Shown here: piece after piece, positions 39,669-47,658 of the stretch
Layout: the number at the start of each line of letters is the position of its first letter
Position numbering within the stretch: the first letter of the stretch is position 1
The notes under the pieces: generated by a model
The model's input: the letters and a program-made list of their open reading frames with translations, nothing else
The model's database searches: none
Told to the model about the DNA's origin: nothing
Source of the DNA: Streptomyces litmocidini
GTDB taxonomy: Bacteria > Actinomycetota > Actinomycetes > Streptomycetales > Streptomycetaceae
NCBI RefSeq assembly: GCF_014649755.1
Contig: NZ_BMTQ01000026.1
Coordinates: 1-47,861 of the forward strand
Length of the DNA: 47,861 bases
Direction of reading: 5' to 3'
Position numbers and translations under genes: made by a program

Positions 39669-40589
39669 GTGATCCTCACGGTCACCCTCAACACGGCACT
39701 GGACCTCACCTACCGGGTCCCCGCCCTCACCCCGCACGCCTCCCACCGGGTCACCCAGGTCATCGAGCGGCCCGGCGGCAAGGGACTCAACGTCGCCCGC
39801 GTCCTCGCCGCCCTCGGGTACGAGACGGTCGCCACCGGCTTCGCGGGCGGCGCCACCGGCGCGACCCTGCGGGACCAGCTCGCGTCGACGCCGGTCCGCG
39901 ACGAACTCGTCGAGACCGCCGGACCCACCCGCCGCACGGTCGCCGTCGTCGACACCGCGAGCGGGGACACCACCCAGCTCAACGAACCGGGCCCGACCGT
40001 CACCGCCGCCGAATGGGCCGCCCTCCGCACCCGCTTCACGGCGCTCCTCGACGGAGCCCGCGCAGTCGCCCTCTGCGGCAGCCTCCCGCCGGGCATCCAC
40101 GTCGGCGCGTACGCGGAACTCGTCCGCCTCGCCAGGACGGCCGGCGTCCCCGTCCTCCTGGACACCAGCGGCGAACCCCTGCGGCGCGGCATCGCCGCCC
40201 GCCCCGACCTGGTCAAGCCCAACGCCGACGAGCTGGCCCAGCTGACCGGCGCCCGCGAACCCCACCGGGCCACCCGCGACGCCCGCCGCCGGGGCGCCCG
40301 CGCGGTGGTCTCCTCGCTCGGCCCCGAGGGCCTGCTCGCCGCCACCCCCGAGGGCGTCTGGCGCGCGGCCCCGCCCGCCGCCGTGCGGGGCAACCCCACG
40401 GGCGCGGGCGACTCCGCCGTCGCCGGCCTCCTCTCGGGCCTGGTCGACGAGGCCGCCTGGCCCGACCGCCTCACCCGCGCGGTCGCCCTCTCGGCGGCGA
40501 CGGTCCTCTCCCCGGTGGCCGGCGAGTTCGACCCGGCGGCGTACGAGGAACTGCTGACGCGGGTGAAGGTCGTCGAGGAGGCCCCGTAG
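39669..40589 (+). CDS. PfkB-family sugar kinase (1-phosphofructokinase/tagatose-6-phosphate kinase type)
   Basis: The 306-residue protein has VTLNTALDLTY at the N terminus, the sugar-binding RPGGKGLNVARVLAALG block and the anion-hole motif GNPTGAGDSAVAGLL. This is the FruK/LacC subgroup that phosphorylates sugar phosphates. GTG 39669 is the start, after a GGGGGGCGGA stretch. Located after nagA, it might act on fructose-6-P or an amino-sugar derivative, but the terminator between suggests its own promoter. Confidence 0.86.
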   Translation: MILTVTLNTALDLTYRVPALTPHASHRVTQVIERPGGKGLNVARVLAALGYETVATGFAGGATGATLRDQLASTPVRDELVETAGPTRRTVAVVDTASGDTTQLNEPGPTVTAAEWAALRTRFTALLDGARAVALCGSLPPGIHVGAYAELVRLARTAGVPVLLDTSGEPLRRGIAARPDLVKPNADELAQLTGAREPHRATRDARRRGARAVVSSLGPEGLLAATPEGVWRAAPPAAVRGNPTGAGDSAVAGLLSGLVDEAAWPDRLTRAVALSAATVLSPVAGEFDPAAYEELLTRVKVVEEAP

Positions 40590-40604
40590 GGCCCCGGTCC
40601 CGCG

Positions 40605-41564
40605 TCAGCTACCGGTGTGCCCGGCCTCCAGGTAGACCTGGTCGAGGATCGCTTCGCAGGAGTCCCCCGGCTCGCAGGAGATCTTGAGCGCGTTGGAACC
40701 CTTGTTCAGGTTCACGTAGGCGTACGTGTACGTCCAGCCCTTCTCCCAGTCGCCCTCGGCGGCCTTCGCGAAGTTGGACATGTTGACCTGGCGCGGCGTC
40801 TCGCCGTTGACCGTCAGGGACGTCTTGGCGTCCTTGCCGGGCACGCTGTACGTGATGCGGAGCGTGTACTCGCCGGTCTTCGGCACGTCGACCGACCAGC
40901 TCGCGGAGCTGCCGACGCCGCTCAGGGTCACGTAGGCGCCGTTCGTGCCCTTCGCGCCCTTCACACCGGTCCCCGTCGTCGCCGAACCGCCCAGCGTCAG
41001 CGTCGCCGCGTCCTGCTTGGGGAGCTCCTCCGGGGTCTTCTCGGCGCTCGGCTCCGTGCTCGGCGTCTCGGAGACCCGGGTGGGCGCGGTCGACGGGGTG
41101 TCGCCGCCGGCCCGGGAGCCCTCGTCGTTCTCCTTGCCCGCGTTCGTGATCAGGGCCGCCGCGATGCCGACCACCACGACCGCCACGACCGCGACCGCGC
41201 CGATCAGGAGGCCCTTGGTGTTGGGGCCCCGGCCCGAGCCGCCGCGCTGGGGCGGGACCGGGCGGGTCTGCGGCTGGGCGCCGTAGGTCTCGGGCGCGGC
41301 GTACTGCGCCTGCGGCCGGCCGTACGGGGACTGCTGCGGCGGCACGTACGCCTGCTGCTGGTGGTGGCCGTACTGGCGCTCGCCGACCGTTCTGACCTGG
41401 TTGTACGAGGTCCGGGGCACGCCCGGCTGGGCGGGGGCGGGGCCGGGGTAGCCGTAGCCGCCGCCCTGCGGGGGCCGGGCACCCGCTGCCTGGCCGTCCT
41501 CGTAGAGGTAGCCGAACGGATCGTCGTCCTCGGGCGTGTTCGCGCCGTCGTTTCCGGCAGCCAT
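40605..41564 (-). CDS. Single-pass membrane protein with C-terminal carbohydrate-binding-like domain
   Basis: The 319-residue protein has a cytosolic Gly/Pro/Gln/Tyr-rich low-complexity part (about 15-120), one membrane helix (LLIGAVAVVAVVVVGIAAALI), a Ser/Thr/Pro linker, and an extracellular domain of about 140 residues resembling CBM6/CBM35 (SWSVDVPKTGEYTLRITY, ILDQVYLEAGH) with a Cys pair. It may bind cell-wall or extracellular glycans. ATG 41564 is chosen because GGAGAGG lies 9 nt upstream. It is 73 bp from the diguanylate cyclase gene on the same strand and may be co-transcribed. Confidence 0.8.
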   Translation of the reverse strand: MAAGNDGANTPEDDDPFGYLYEDGQAAGARPPQGGGYGYPGPAPAQPGVPRTSYNQVRTVGERQYGHHQQQAYVPPQQSPYGRPQAQYAAPETYGAQPQTRPVPPQRGGSGRGPNTKGLLIGAVAVVAVVVVGIAAALITNAGKENDEGSRAGGDTPSTAPTRVSETPSTEPSAEKTPEELPKQDAATLTLGGSATTGTGVKGAKGTNGAYVTLSGVGSSASWSVDVPKTGEYTLRITYSVPGKDAKTSLTVNGETPRQVNMSNFAKAAEGDWEKGWTYTYAYVNLNKGSNALKISCEPGDSCEAILDQVYLEAGHTGS

Positions 41565-41637
41565 CCGGGTCATCCTCTCCATGCTCGCCAGCCGTCGCCG
41601 ACCGGGCGAGCCTACCCCGAACGGACCAGCGCGCGGC

Positions 41638-43404
41638 TCAGCCCGCCCGCCGGTGGACCTTGGCGCGGGAGCGTTTCTCCACGTACATCCGCTGGTCCGC
41701 GGAGTTCAGGACCTCTTCCACGGTCATCCCGCACTCGGCCCAGCCGATGCCGAAACTCGCCCCGACGCGGACCGCCCGCCCGTCCACCCGGATCGGCGGG
41801 ATGATCGCGTTGCGCAGGCGCACGGCCAGGTCGGCGGCGTCCGCCGCGCCGAGGCCGTCGGCGAGGACGACGAACTCGTCACCGCCGAGCCGGGCGACGG
41901 TGTCGCCGTCCCGCACGCCGGTGGTGAGCCGGCGCGCGACCTCGATGAGGACGGCGTCGCCGGTGTGGTGCCCGAAGCGGTCGTTGATCGACTTGAAGCC
42001 GTCGAGGTCGCAGAAGAGGACCGCGAGCCCCTTGGTCCCGTCGTCGGTCTCGCCTCCGGTGGGCGCGACGATGTGGACGTGGTGGTCGTACGGCCCGGAG
42101 CCGTCCGCCGGTTCGAAACCGAAGCCGTGCTCGTGTTCGTGCTCGTACGACTGCGGCTCGTAGCCGGAGTCGTACGCCGGATCGTGGCCGCCCTCGTGCT
42201 GTCCGGACTCGTACGGGCTCTCGTAGCCGCCGTCCCGCCGCGCCTCGTACCCGCCGCCGTACGCCGTCTCGACCCCCGGCGCCGAGGGACGCTCGCAGAG
42301 CCGGGCGGAGAGCCGGGAGCGCAGCTCGGCGCTGTTGGGGAGGCCGGTGAGGGCGTCGTGCGAGGCGCGGTGGGCGAGCTGGAGCTCGTGCCGCTTGCGC
42401 TCCTCGATGTCCTCGACGTGGGTGAGGAGGAAGCGGGGGCCGTCGGCGGTGTCGGCGACGACGGAGTTGCGGAGGGACACCCAGACGTAGGTGCCGTCGC
42501 GGCGCCCGAGCCGCAGCTCGGCCCGGCCGCCCTCGGCGGAGGTGCGGAGCAGGGTTCCGATGTCCTCGGGGTGGACGAGGTCGGCGAAGGAGTAGCGCCG
42601 CATGACGGAGGCGGGCCGGCCGAGGAGCCGGCACAGGGCGTCGTTGGTGCGGAGGAGCCGGCCGTGCTGGTCGCCGCCCATCTCGGCGATGGCCATGCCG
42701 GAGGGGGCGTACTCGAAGGCCTGCCGGAAGGACTCCTCGCTGGCCCGCAGGGCCTGCTGCTCGCGCTCCAGGCGGACCAGGGCGCGCTGCATGTTGGAGC
42801 GGAGGCGGGCGTTGCTGATGGCGATCGCCGACTGCGAGGCGTACATCTGGAGCGCCTCCTGGCCCCAGGGGCCGGGGTGCCGGCCGTTGCGCGGGCGGTC
42901 GACGGATATGACGCCGAGGAGTTCGCGGCCGGAGCCGGACGGGGCTCCTCCCGTGCGGGCGGAGCCGAGCGTGGGGGCGTACATCGGGGCGTAGAGACGG
43001 TCGTGCGGGTGCCACTCGTCCTCGAAGCGGGGCGCGGGGCCGTCGGTGTGCCACTGGGGGACGTCGTCCTCCATGAGGACCCAGCCCTCGGTGTGCGGGA
43101 TGAACCGCAGGTCGCCCCAGGCGACGCCCATGGACAGGCGGCGGTCCCAGGAGGAGCGGGAGCCGACCCGGCCGGTGATCAGGGCCTCCGCCGCGGAGCT
43201 TCCGGCGAAGGCGGCGACGACGAGGTCACCGTCGGGGCGGACGAGGTTGACGCAGGCCAGCTCGTAGTTGAGGCCGGCGACCACGCCGTCGGCGACGGTC
43301 TGCAGGGTGTCCGCCAGGCTCCGGGCAGTGTTGAGGTCCGCCACGACCTGATGCAGCTGCCGCAGGGTCGAGAGACGGACGTAAGGCTCCGACTCGGTCT
43401 CCAT
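41638..43404 (-). CDS. cdgB: Diguanylate cyclase with GAF, PAS and GGDEF domains (CdgB-like)
   Basis: The 588-residue protein has a GAF domain (about 20-200), a short coiled linker, PAS/PAC (about 222-335) and a GGDEF domain. The active site GGDEF is at 507-511 and the product-inhibition site RDGD at 498-501 is intact. It makes cyclic di-GMP, which controls Streptomyces development through BldD. By architecture and position it matches S. coelicolor CdgB as I recall. ATG 43404 has GGGGAGAG 6 nt upstream. A low-complexity insertion of about 84 residues (373-456), rich in His, Glu, Gly and Tyr, splits the GGDEF domain. Confidence 0.88.
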   Translation of the reverse strand: METESEPYVRLSTLRQLHQVVADLNTARSLADTLQTVADGVVAGLNYELACVNLVRPDGDLVVAAFAGSSAAEALITGRVGSRSSWDRRLSMGVAWGDLRFIPHTEGWVLMEDDVPQWHTDGPAPRFEDEWHPHDRLYAPMYAPTLGSARTGGAPSGSGRELLGVISVDRPRNGRHPGPWGQEALQMYASQSAIAISNARLRSNMQRALVRLEREQQALRASEESFRQAFEYAPSGMAIAEMGGDQHGRLLRTNDALCRLLGRPASVMRRYSFADLVHPEDIGTLLRTSAEGGRAELRLGRRDGTYVWVSLRNSVVADTADGPRFLLTHVEDIEERKRHELQLAHRASHDALTGLPNSAELRSRLSARLCERPSAPGVETAYGGGYEARRDGGYESPYESGQHEGGHDPAYDSGYEPQSYEHEHEHGFGFEPADGSGPYDHHVHIVAPTGGETDDGTKGLAVLFCDLDGFKSINDRFGHHTGDAVLIEVARRLTTGVRDGDTVARLGGDEFVVLADGLGAADAADLAVRLRNAIIPPIRVDGRAVRVGASFGIGWAECGMTVEEVLNSADQRMYVEKRSRAKVHRRAG

Positions 43405-43530
43405 CGCTCGCTCTCCCCGAGACCTCGACAGCAACTCCAGGGTTCTCATCGGCTTCGTACTGCACTGTCACCGCCACTGAATCACAGCGAGCTGCGCACC
43501 CGGTACACAGGGTCAGCAATTACTGCCCTC

Positions 43531-43546
43531 TGTGACTCAAGTCACA
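43531..43546. promoter_or_regulatory. CRP-like operator upstream of cdgB
   Basis: TGTGA-CTCAAG-TCACA is a perfect match to the CRP/FNR-type consensus TGTGA-N6-TCACA. It lies between cdgB and the divergent flavin-reductase gene, 127 bp before the cdgB start. Confidence 0.6.
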
Positions 43547-43664
43547 GGAGCCCCTGGCGGGTCCTCCCGGCCTCGGCATATGCCAGGACCTAGGTCCGGC
43601 GGCCGTGCCCGGCTGGTCCCCCGGCCCGATGCGGGACCCGGGGCCCCGGAGCTAGCGTGCGGGG

Positions 43665-44228
43665 GTGCTGCAGAAAAGCCCCGCCTCGCCCCCCGTGACC
43701 GATCTGGCCGTCCCGCATGCTGAGGGGGTGAGCAACGAAGAGTTCCGGGCGGCGATGTCCCGCCTCGCGGCGGGCGTGGTCCTGGTGACCGCGCACGACC
43801 CCGACGACGGCCCGCGCGGCGAGGACGTCGGCATGACGGCCACCGCCTTCATGTCGGTCTCCCTCGACCCGCCCCTGGTCCTCGTCAGCCTCCGCAACGG
43901 CTCCCGCATGGACGACCTCCTCGCCGACGTCCCGGTCTGGGCGGTGTCGATCCTCGCCGAGGACCAGCGGCACGTCGCCGGGCGCTTCGCGATGAAGAAC
44001 CGGGTCAGCGACCGGCTCCTCTTCGCCGACCTGCCGTACGCGCGCGGCGAGGAGAGCGGCGCCCCGCTCGTCGACGGCGCGCTGTCGGTCCTGGAGTGCC
44101 GCACGGAGAGCCGCGTCGTGGCGGGCGACCACACGCTGGTGGTGGGCCGGGTCCTGACGGTCGGTCTGTCCTCGGGGGACGGCGGCCCCCTGACGTACTT
44201 CCAGGGGAAGTACCGCCGCCTGGGCTGA
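43665..44228 (+). CDS. Flavin reductase-like FMN-binding protein
   Basis: The 187-residue protein has the flavin reductase split-barrel pattern: FRAAMSRLAAGVVLVTAHD, GMTATAFMSVSLDPPLVLVSL, FAVSIL-like WAVSILAEDQRHVAGRFA, and a C-terminal VVGRVLTVG strand. It binds FMN and uses NAD(P)H to supply reduced flavin or reduces small substrates. GTG 43665 is the first start; GTG 43731 (VSNEEFRAAM) is an alternative closer to the domain. The substrate is unknown. Confidence 0.85.
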   Translation: MLQKSPASPPVTDLAVPHAEGVSNEEFRAAMSRLAAGVVLVTAHDPDDGPRGEDVGMTATAFMSVSLDPPLVLVSLRNGSRMDDLLADVPVWAVSILAEDQRHVAGRFAMKNRVSDRLLFADLPYARGEESGAPLVDGALSVLECRTESRVVAGDHTLVVGRVLTVGLSSGDGGPLTYFQGKYRRLG

Positions 44229-44337
44229 GGGACTCCGGGCCGAAGGCCCACGGCCGCGCCCGCAGGGTCGCGGGGTCGCGGCCGGGCAGGCCGGGGTCGC
44301 GGCCGCATCGGCCGGGCTCCGGGCCCCGGGCGCCGCG

Positions 44338-44766
44338 TCAGCTCCAGTCGCGGGACTGCCGGGTCCGCTTCGTCTCCGAACGCTGCTTCTTCTCGCGCAG
44401 CCGCCGCTCGTTGATCCCGCGCGGGATCTTCGTCGGCCGGCGGGGCTTCGGCGGCGGGGCCGTCGCCTCGGCGAGGAGCGCGGCCAGGCGGACCGCCGCC
44501 GTCTCGCGGTTGCGCCACTGGGAGCGGTGCTCCGACGCGCGGACCGTCACGACGCCGCCCACCAGGCGGGAGGCGAGGCGCTCCAGGGCGCGGGCCTTCC
44601 ACACCTCGGGGAGGGCGTCGGTGGCCGCGAGGTCGAAGCGGAGCTCCACCTGCGAGTCGCTGGTGTTCACGTGCTGGCCGCCCGGCCCCGACGACCGCGA
44701 GAAACGCCACTGGAGCTCGGCCTCGGGCAGCGAGACGGAGCCGCGGATGGGGTAGGGACCGGACAT
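44338..44766 (-). CDS. arfB: Alternative ribosome-rescue factor ArfB
   Basis: The 142-residue protein has the release-factor motif SSGPGGQHVNTSDSQVELRF (GGQ at about 30-32) and a C-terminal basic tail (TKIPRGINERRLREKKQ) that in ArfB enters the empty mRNA channel. It lacks codon-recognition domains, so it hydrolyses peptidyl-tRNA on stalled ribosomes. ATG 44766 is chosen by comparison with relatives that start MSGPY; an ATG 9 bases upstream has better spacing from GGGGAA. Confidence 0.9.
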   Translation of the reverse strand: MSGPYPIRGSVSLPEAELQWRFSRSSGPGGQHVNTSDSQVELRFDLAATDALPEVWKARALERLASRLVGGVVTVRASEHRSQWRNRETAAVRLAALLAEATAPPPKPRRPTKIPRGINERRLREKKQRSETKRTRQSRDWS

Positions 44767-44890
44767 GCCTCCCATGTTCCCCGGAGGGGGCCGCGGGAGT
44801 CATCCTGTTTTCGCCCCGGGGCCACCGGGAACCGCCGGAGGCGCGCACGCGTTTCTCCAGGCGACGACAGAACGATGAAAGGGACTTTCC

Positions 44891-45466
44891 ATGGCTGTGA
44901 GCCTGTCCAAGGGCGGCAACGTCTCCCTGACCAAGGAGGCCCCGGGCCTCACCGCCGTCACCGTGGGCCTCGGCTGGGACGTCCGCACCACCACCGGCAC
45001 CGACTTCGACCTGGACGCCTCCGCGATCGGCGTGGACGCCGCCGGACGGGTCGCCTCGGACGCCCACTTCGTCTTCTTCAACAACAAGTCGACGCCGGAC
45101 CAGACCATCGTGCACACCGGTGACAACCGCACCGGCGAGGGCGGCGGCGACGACGAGCAGATCAACGTCAACCTCGCGGCCCTCCCGCCGAACGTCGACA
45201 AGATCGTCTTCCCGGTCTCCATCTACGACGCGGTGTCCCGCTCGCAGAACTTCGGCCAGGTGCGCAACGCGTACATCCGCATCGTGAACCAGGCCGGCGG
45301 CACCGAGATCGCCCGCTACGACCTCTCCGAGGACGCCGCCGTCGAGACGGCCATGATCTTCGGCGAGCTGTACCGCAACGGCGCCGAGTGGAAGTTCCGC
45401 GCCGTCGGCCAGGGCTACGCCTCGGGCCTGGAGGGCATCGCCCGCGACTTCGGCGTCAACCTCTGA
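44891..45466 (+). CDS. terD: TerD-family calcium-binding stress protein
   Basis: The 191-residue protein begins MAVSLSKGGNVSLTKEAPG and has GLGWDVRTTTGTDFDLDASA, FFNNKSTPDQTIVHTGDNRTG and AELYRNG-like GELYRNGAEWKFRAVGQGY, the full TerD pattern with Asp-rich calcium sites. TerD proteins are linked with tellurite resistance and with calcium-dependent development in Streptomyces. The exact task is unknown. It is monocistronic in this window. Confidence 0.95.
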   Translation: MAVSLSKGGNVSLTKEAPGLTAVTVGLGWDVRTTTGTDFDLDASAIGVDAAGRVASDAHFVFFNNKSTPDQTIVHTGDNRTGEGGGDDEQINVNLAALPPNVDKIVFPVSIYDAVSRSQNFGQVRNAYIRIVNQAGGTEIARYDLSEDAAVETAMIFGELYRNGAEWKFRAVGQGYASGLEGIARDFGVNL

Positions 45467-45480
45467 CGAAGCCGTCGCCT

Positions 45481-45583
45481 CTGACAGGCCCGTCGCCTTC
45501 TGACAGGCCCGTCGCCTTCTGACGGATCCGTCTTCCGTCGGCGGACCCGTCGTCCGCCGGCGGACCCGTCGTCCGTCGGCGGG
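45481..45583. repeat. Two adjacent families of 19-bp tandem duplications
   Basis: CTGACAGGCCCGTCGCCTT occurs at 45481 and 45500. CGGCGGACCCGTCGTCCG plus C or T occurs at 45539 and 45558, followed by a partial copy. Both have a 19-bp period and fill the terD-GNAT gap. Confidence 0.85.
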
Positions 45584-45640
45584 CGCCACGCGCCGGTCGG
45601 GCCCCGGTGGAACGCGCGCCGGGGCCCTACCCTTCTCCAC

Positions 45641-46186
45641 GTGATCGTCGAAGCCCTCCCGCGCACGGAAGCGCACGCCCTCCCCGGGCCGCTGCTCACC
45701 GAACTCACCGCGCTGCACGCGTCGAACCAGGAGTTCCACCAGCTCAGCGGCGACTTCCCCGACCCCGACGACATCCGGCCCGAGCAGGTCGCCGCCGCCC
45801 TCGCCGACGAACTCGCGCAGCCGACGGCCGAGGTGCTCCTCGCCCGCGCGGAGGGCCGGCTCGTCGCCGTGGCGATCACGCTCGGCCGCCACCCCGACCC
45901 GCTCCAGACCGACCCGTGGCTCGGCCTGCTGATGGTCCGCGCCGACGCGCGGCGCGCCGGATACGGCCGCCGGCTCGTCACGTACGTCGAGACCGGCTTC
46001 CGCGCCGAGGGCCGCACCGGGCTGCGGCTCGCCGTCCTGGAGAACAACCCGGAGGCGCTGGCCTTCTGGACCGCGCTGGGCTACGAGGAGACGGACCGGC
46101 GCCCGGACCTCGCCCACGGCCGCCCGTGCGTCGTGATGCGGAAGTCCTTGGTCCAGGTCCAGGACTTCCCCGGGGCCGGGGACTAG
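45641..46186 (+). CDS. GNAT-family N-acetyltransferase
   Basis: The 181-residue protein has the GNAT core: RLVAVAITLG, LGLLMVRADARRAGYGRRLVTYVE (acetyl-CoA loop R/G-x-x-G-x-G/R as RRAGYGR, about 106-112), and LAVLENNPEALAFWTALGYEE. It transfers acetyl from acetyl-CoA to an amine; the acceptor is unknown. GTG 45641 is the start. It is convergent with the M1 peptidase gene, overlapping by 4 bp at the stops. Confidence 0.88.
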   Translation: MIVEALPRTEAHALPGPLLTELTALHASNQEFHQLSGDFPDPDDIRPEQVAAALADELAQPTAEVLLARAEGRLVAVAITLGRHPDPLQTDPWLGLLMVRADARRAGYGRRLVTYVETGFRAEGRTGLRLAVLENNPEALAFWTALGYEETDRRPDLAHGRPCVVMRKSLVQVQDFPGAGD

Positions 46187-47577
46187 GGCTTCCCCGGCTT
46201 TCCGTCACCGTAGAGCCAGACGTCCCAGAGGGCGTCGAGGTCGCGGCCCGCCACGCTCTCCGCGTAGGCCGTGAAGTCGTCCGTGCCGGCGTTGGCGTGA
46301 CGGTACTTCGCGGGCCAGCCGCGCAGGATCTCGTCGAAGACGCGGTCGCCGACCGTCTCGCGCAGCTTGTGCAGGACCATCGCGCCCCGCTGGTACACGG
46401 GCGGGTCGAAGAGGTTCTCGGCGGCGGGCGGGGCGGCCGGCGGGAAGGCCCAGTTCGCGTCCTGGGCGAAGGCCCGCTCGAAGCGGGTCCGCGCGGGCAC
46501 GTGCTCGTACTCCTCCCCGTACAGCCACTCCGCGTACGTCGCGAAGCCCTCGTTCAGCCAGATGTCCCGCCAGCTCTTCGGCGTGACCGAGTCGCCGAAC
46601 CACTGGTGCGCCTGCTCGTGGACGAAGGTCGTCCGGTCGAAGGAGCCGGCCGGGAAGAGGGGCCGGGTCTGGGTCTCCAGGGCGTAGTCGAGGCTCTCGT
46701 TCCCGGTGACGACGGCTCCGGCGGCGGAGAAGGGGTAGGGGCCGAAGCGTTTCACCTGGCGGGCGAGGATCACGGGGATCTCCTTCCGCAGCGCGGCGCT
46801 GCCCGCCGCGGCGGGGCGCTCGACGGCGGTGAGGACGGGCACGGCGCCGAGGGCGGTCGCCGTCCCCGTCTCGTACCGGCCGATCGCGACCGTCGCCAGG
46901 TAGCTCGCCATCGGCTCGGCCGTGTGCCACACGGTGGTGACGCGCCCGTCCGGCTCGGTGCGCCGCGCGGTCCTGACGCCGTTGGAGAGGCCTTCGACCC
47001 GGGCGGGGAGGGTGAGCACGAGGTCGTAGGAGGCCTTGTCGGAGGGGTGGTGGTTGCCGGGGAACCAGCTCATGGAGCCGGTGGGTTCGCCGACGGCGAC
47101 CGCCCCGTCCGGCGTGCGCAGCCAGCCCTCCTCGGAGCCGTCGGCGTCCGTGATCGGCTCGGGCACGCCCGAATAGGTGACGGTGGCCCGGAACTCCGTC
47201 CCCGCGGGGAGCTCCTCGCGGGGACGGAGGGTCAGCTCGTTCCCGGCCCGGTTGTACGCGGCGGGGGCGCCGTCGACGGTCGCGCCGCGCACGGTGAGGC
47301 CGGCGAGGTCGAGGTTGAAGGCGCTGAGGTCCTGGGTGGCGCGGGCGGTGATCTCGGCGGTGCCGTCGAGGCGGCCGGAGGCGGGGTCGTAGGCGAGGGT
47401 GAGGCCGTAGTGCCCGACGTCGTAGCCGCCGTTGCCGAGCTTCGGGAAGTACGGGTCGCGCAGCCCGGCGGCCCCGGGGGTGCCCCGGACGCCGCTGGCG
47501 ATGCCGGTGCAGCCGGGCGCGAGCAGCGCGAGGACCGCGGCGAGGGCGGCGACTGAGGTCCGGCTGCGTCGGGGCAC
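46183..47577 (-). CDS. Lipoprotein M1-family metallopeptidase
   Basis: The 464-residue protein has a signal sequence with lipobox LLAPGC (Cys23), an M1 N-terminal saddle domain, a GAMEN-equivalent VTGNESLDYALETQ (290-303), and the zinc motif HEQAHQWFGD (His320, Glu321, His324) with Glu343 18 residues later in NEGFATYAEWLYG. It lacks the long C-terminal helical domain of aminopeptidase N, like other short bacterial M1 proteins. It would trim peptides on the cell surface. GTG 47577 has a weak ribosome site. Confidence 0.9.
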   Translation of the reverse strand: MPRRSRTSVAALAAVLALLAPGCTGIASGVRGTPGAAGLRDPYFPKLGNGGYDVGHYGLTLAYDPASGRLDGTAEITARATQDLSAFNLDLAGLTVRGATVDGAPAAYNRAGNELTLRPREELPAGTEFRATVTYSGVPEPITDADGSEEGWLRTPDGAVAVGEPTGSMSWFPGNHHPSDKASYDLVLTLPARVEGLSNGVRTARRTEPDGRVTTVWHTAEPMASYLATVAIGRYETGTATALGAVPVLTAVERPAAAGSAALRKEIPVILARQVKRFGPYPFSAAGAVVTGNESLDYALETQTRPLFPAGSFDRTTFVHEQAHQWFGDSVTPKSWRDIWLNEGFATYAEWLYGEEYEHVPARTRFERAFAQDANWAFPPAAPPAAENLFDPPVYQRGAMVLHKLRETVGDRVFDEILRGWPAKYRHANAGTDDFTAYAESVAGRDLDALWDVWLYGDGKPGKP

Positions 47578-47611
47578 GTACCGATCTTAAAAGGTCAAAA
47601 ACGAAAAGGGC

Positions 47612-47643
47612 GGTGGCGCCCGGCGGGGGATCCGGGCGCCACC
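47612..47643. terminator. Hairpin after the GlcG/HbpS-like gene
   Basis: GGTGGCGCCCGG and its complement form a 12-bp stem with an 8-nt loop, 15 bp after the stop of the leftward gene; on the minus strand CCCTTTTCG follows. Confidence 0.7.
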
Positions 47644-47658
47644 ACCAGCCGGGGGGCG

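Noticed and set aside
43531..43546. Palindrome near cdgB considered as a BldD box
   Set aside because: BldD sites as I recall have TNAC-N5-GTNA spacing; here TGAC and GTCA are 4 bp apart, and the CRP form fits exactly.
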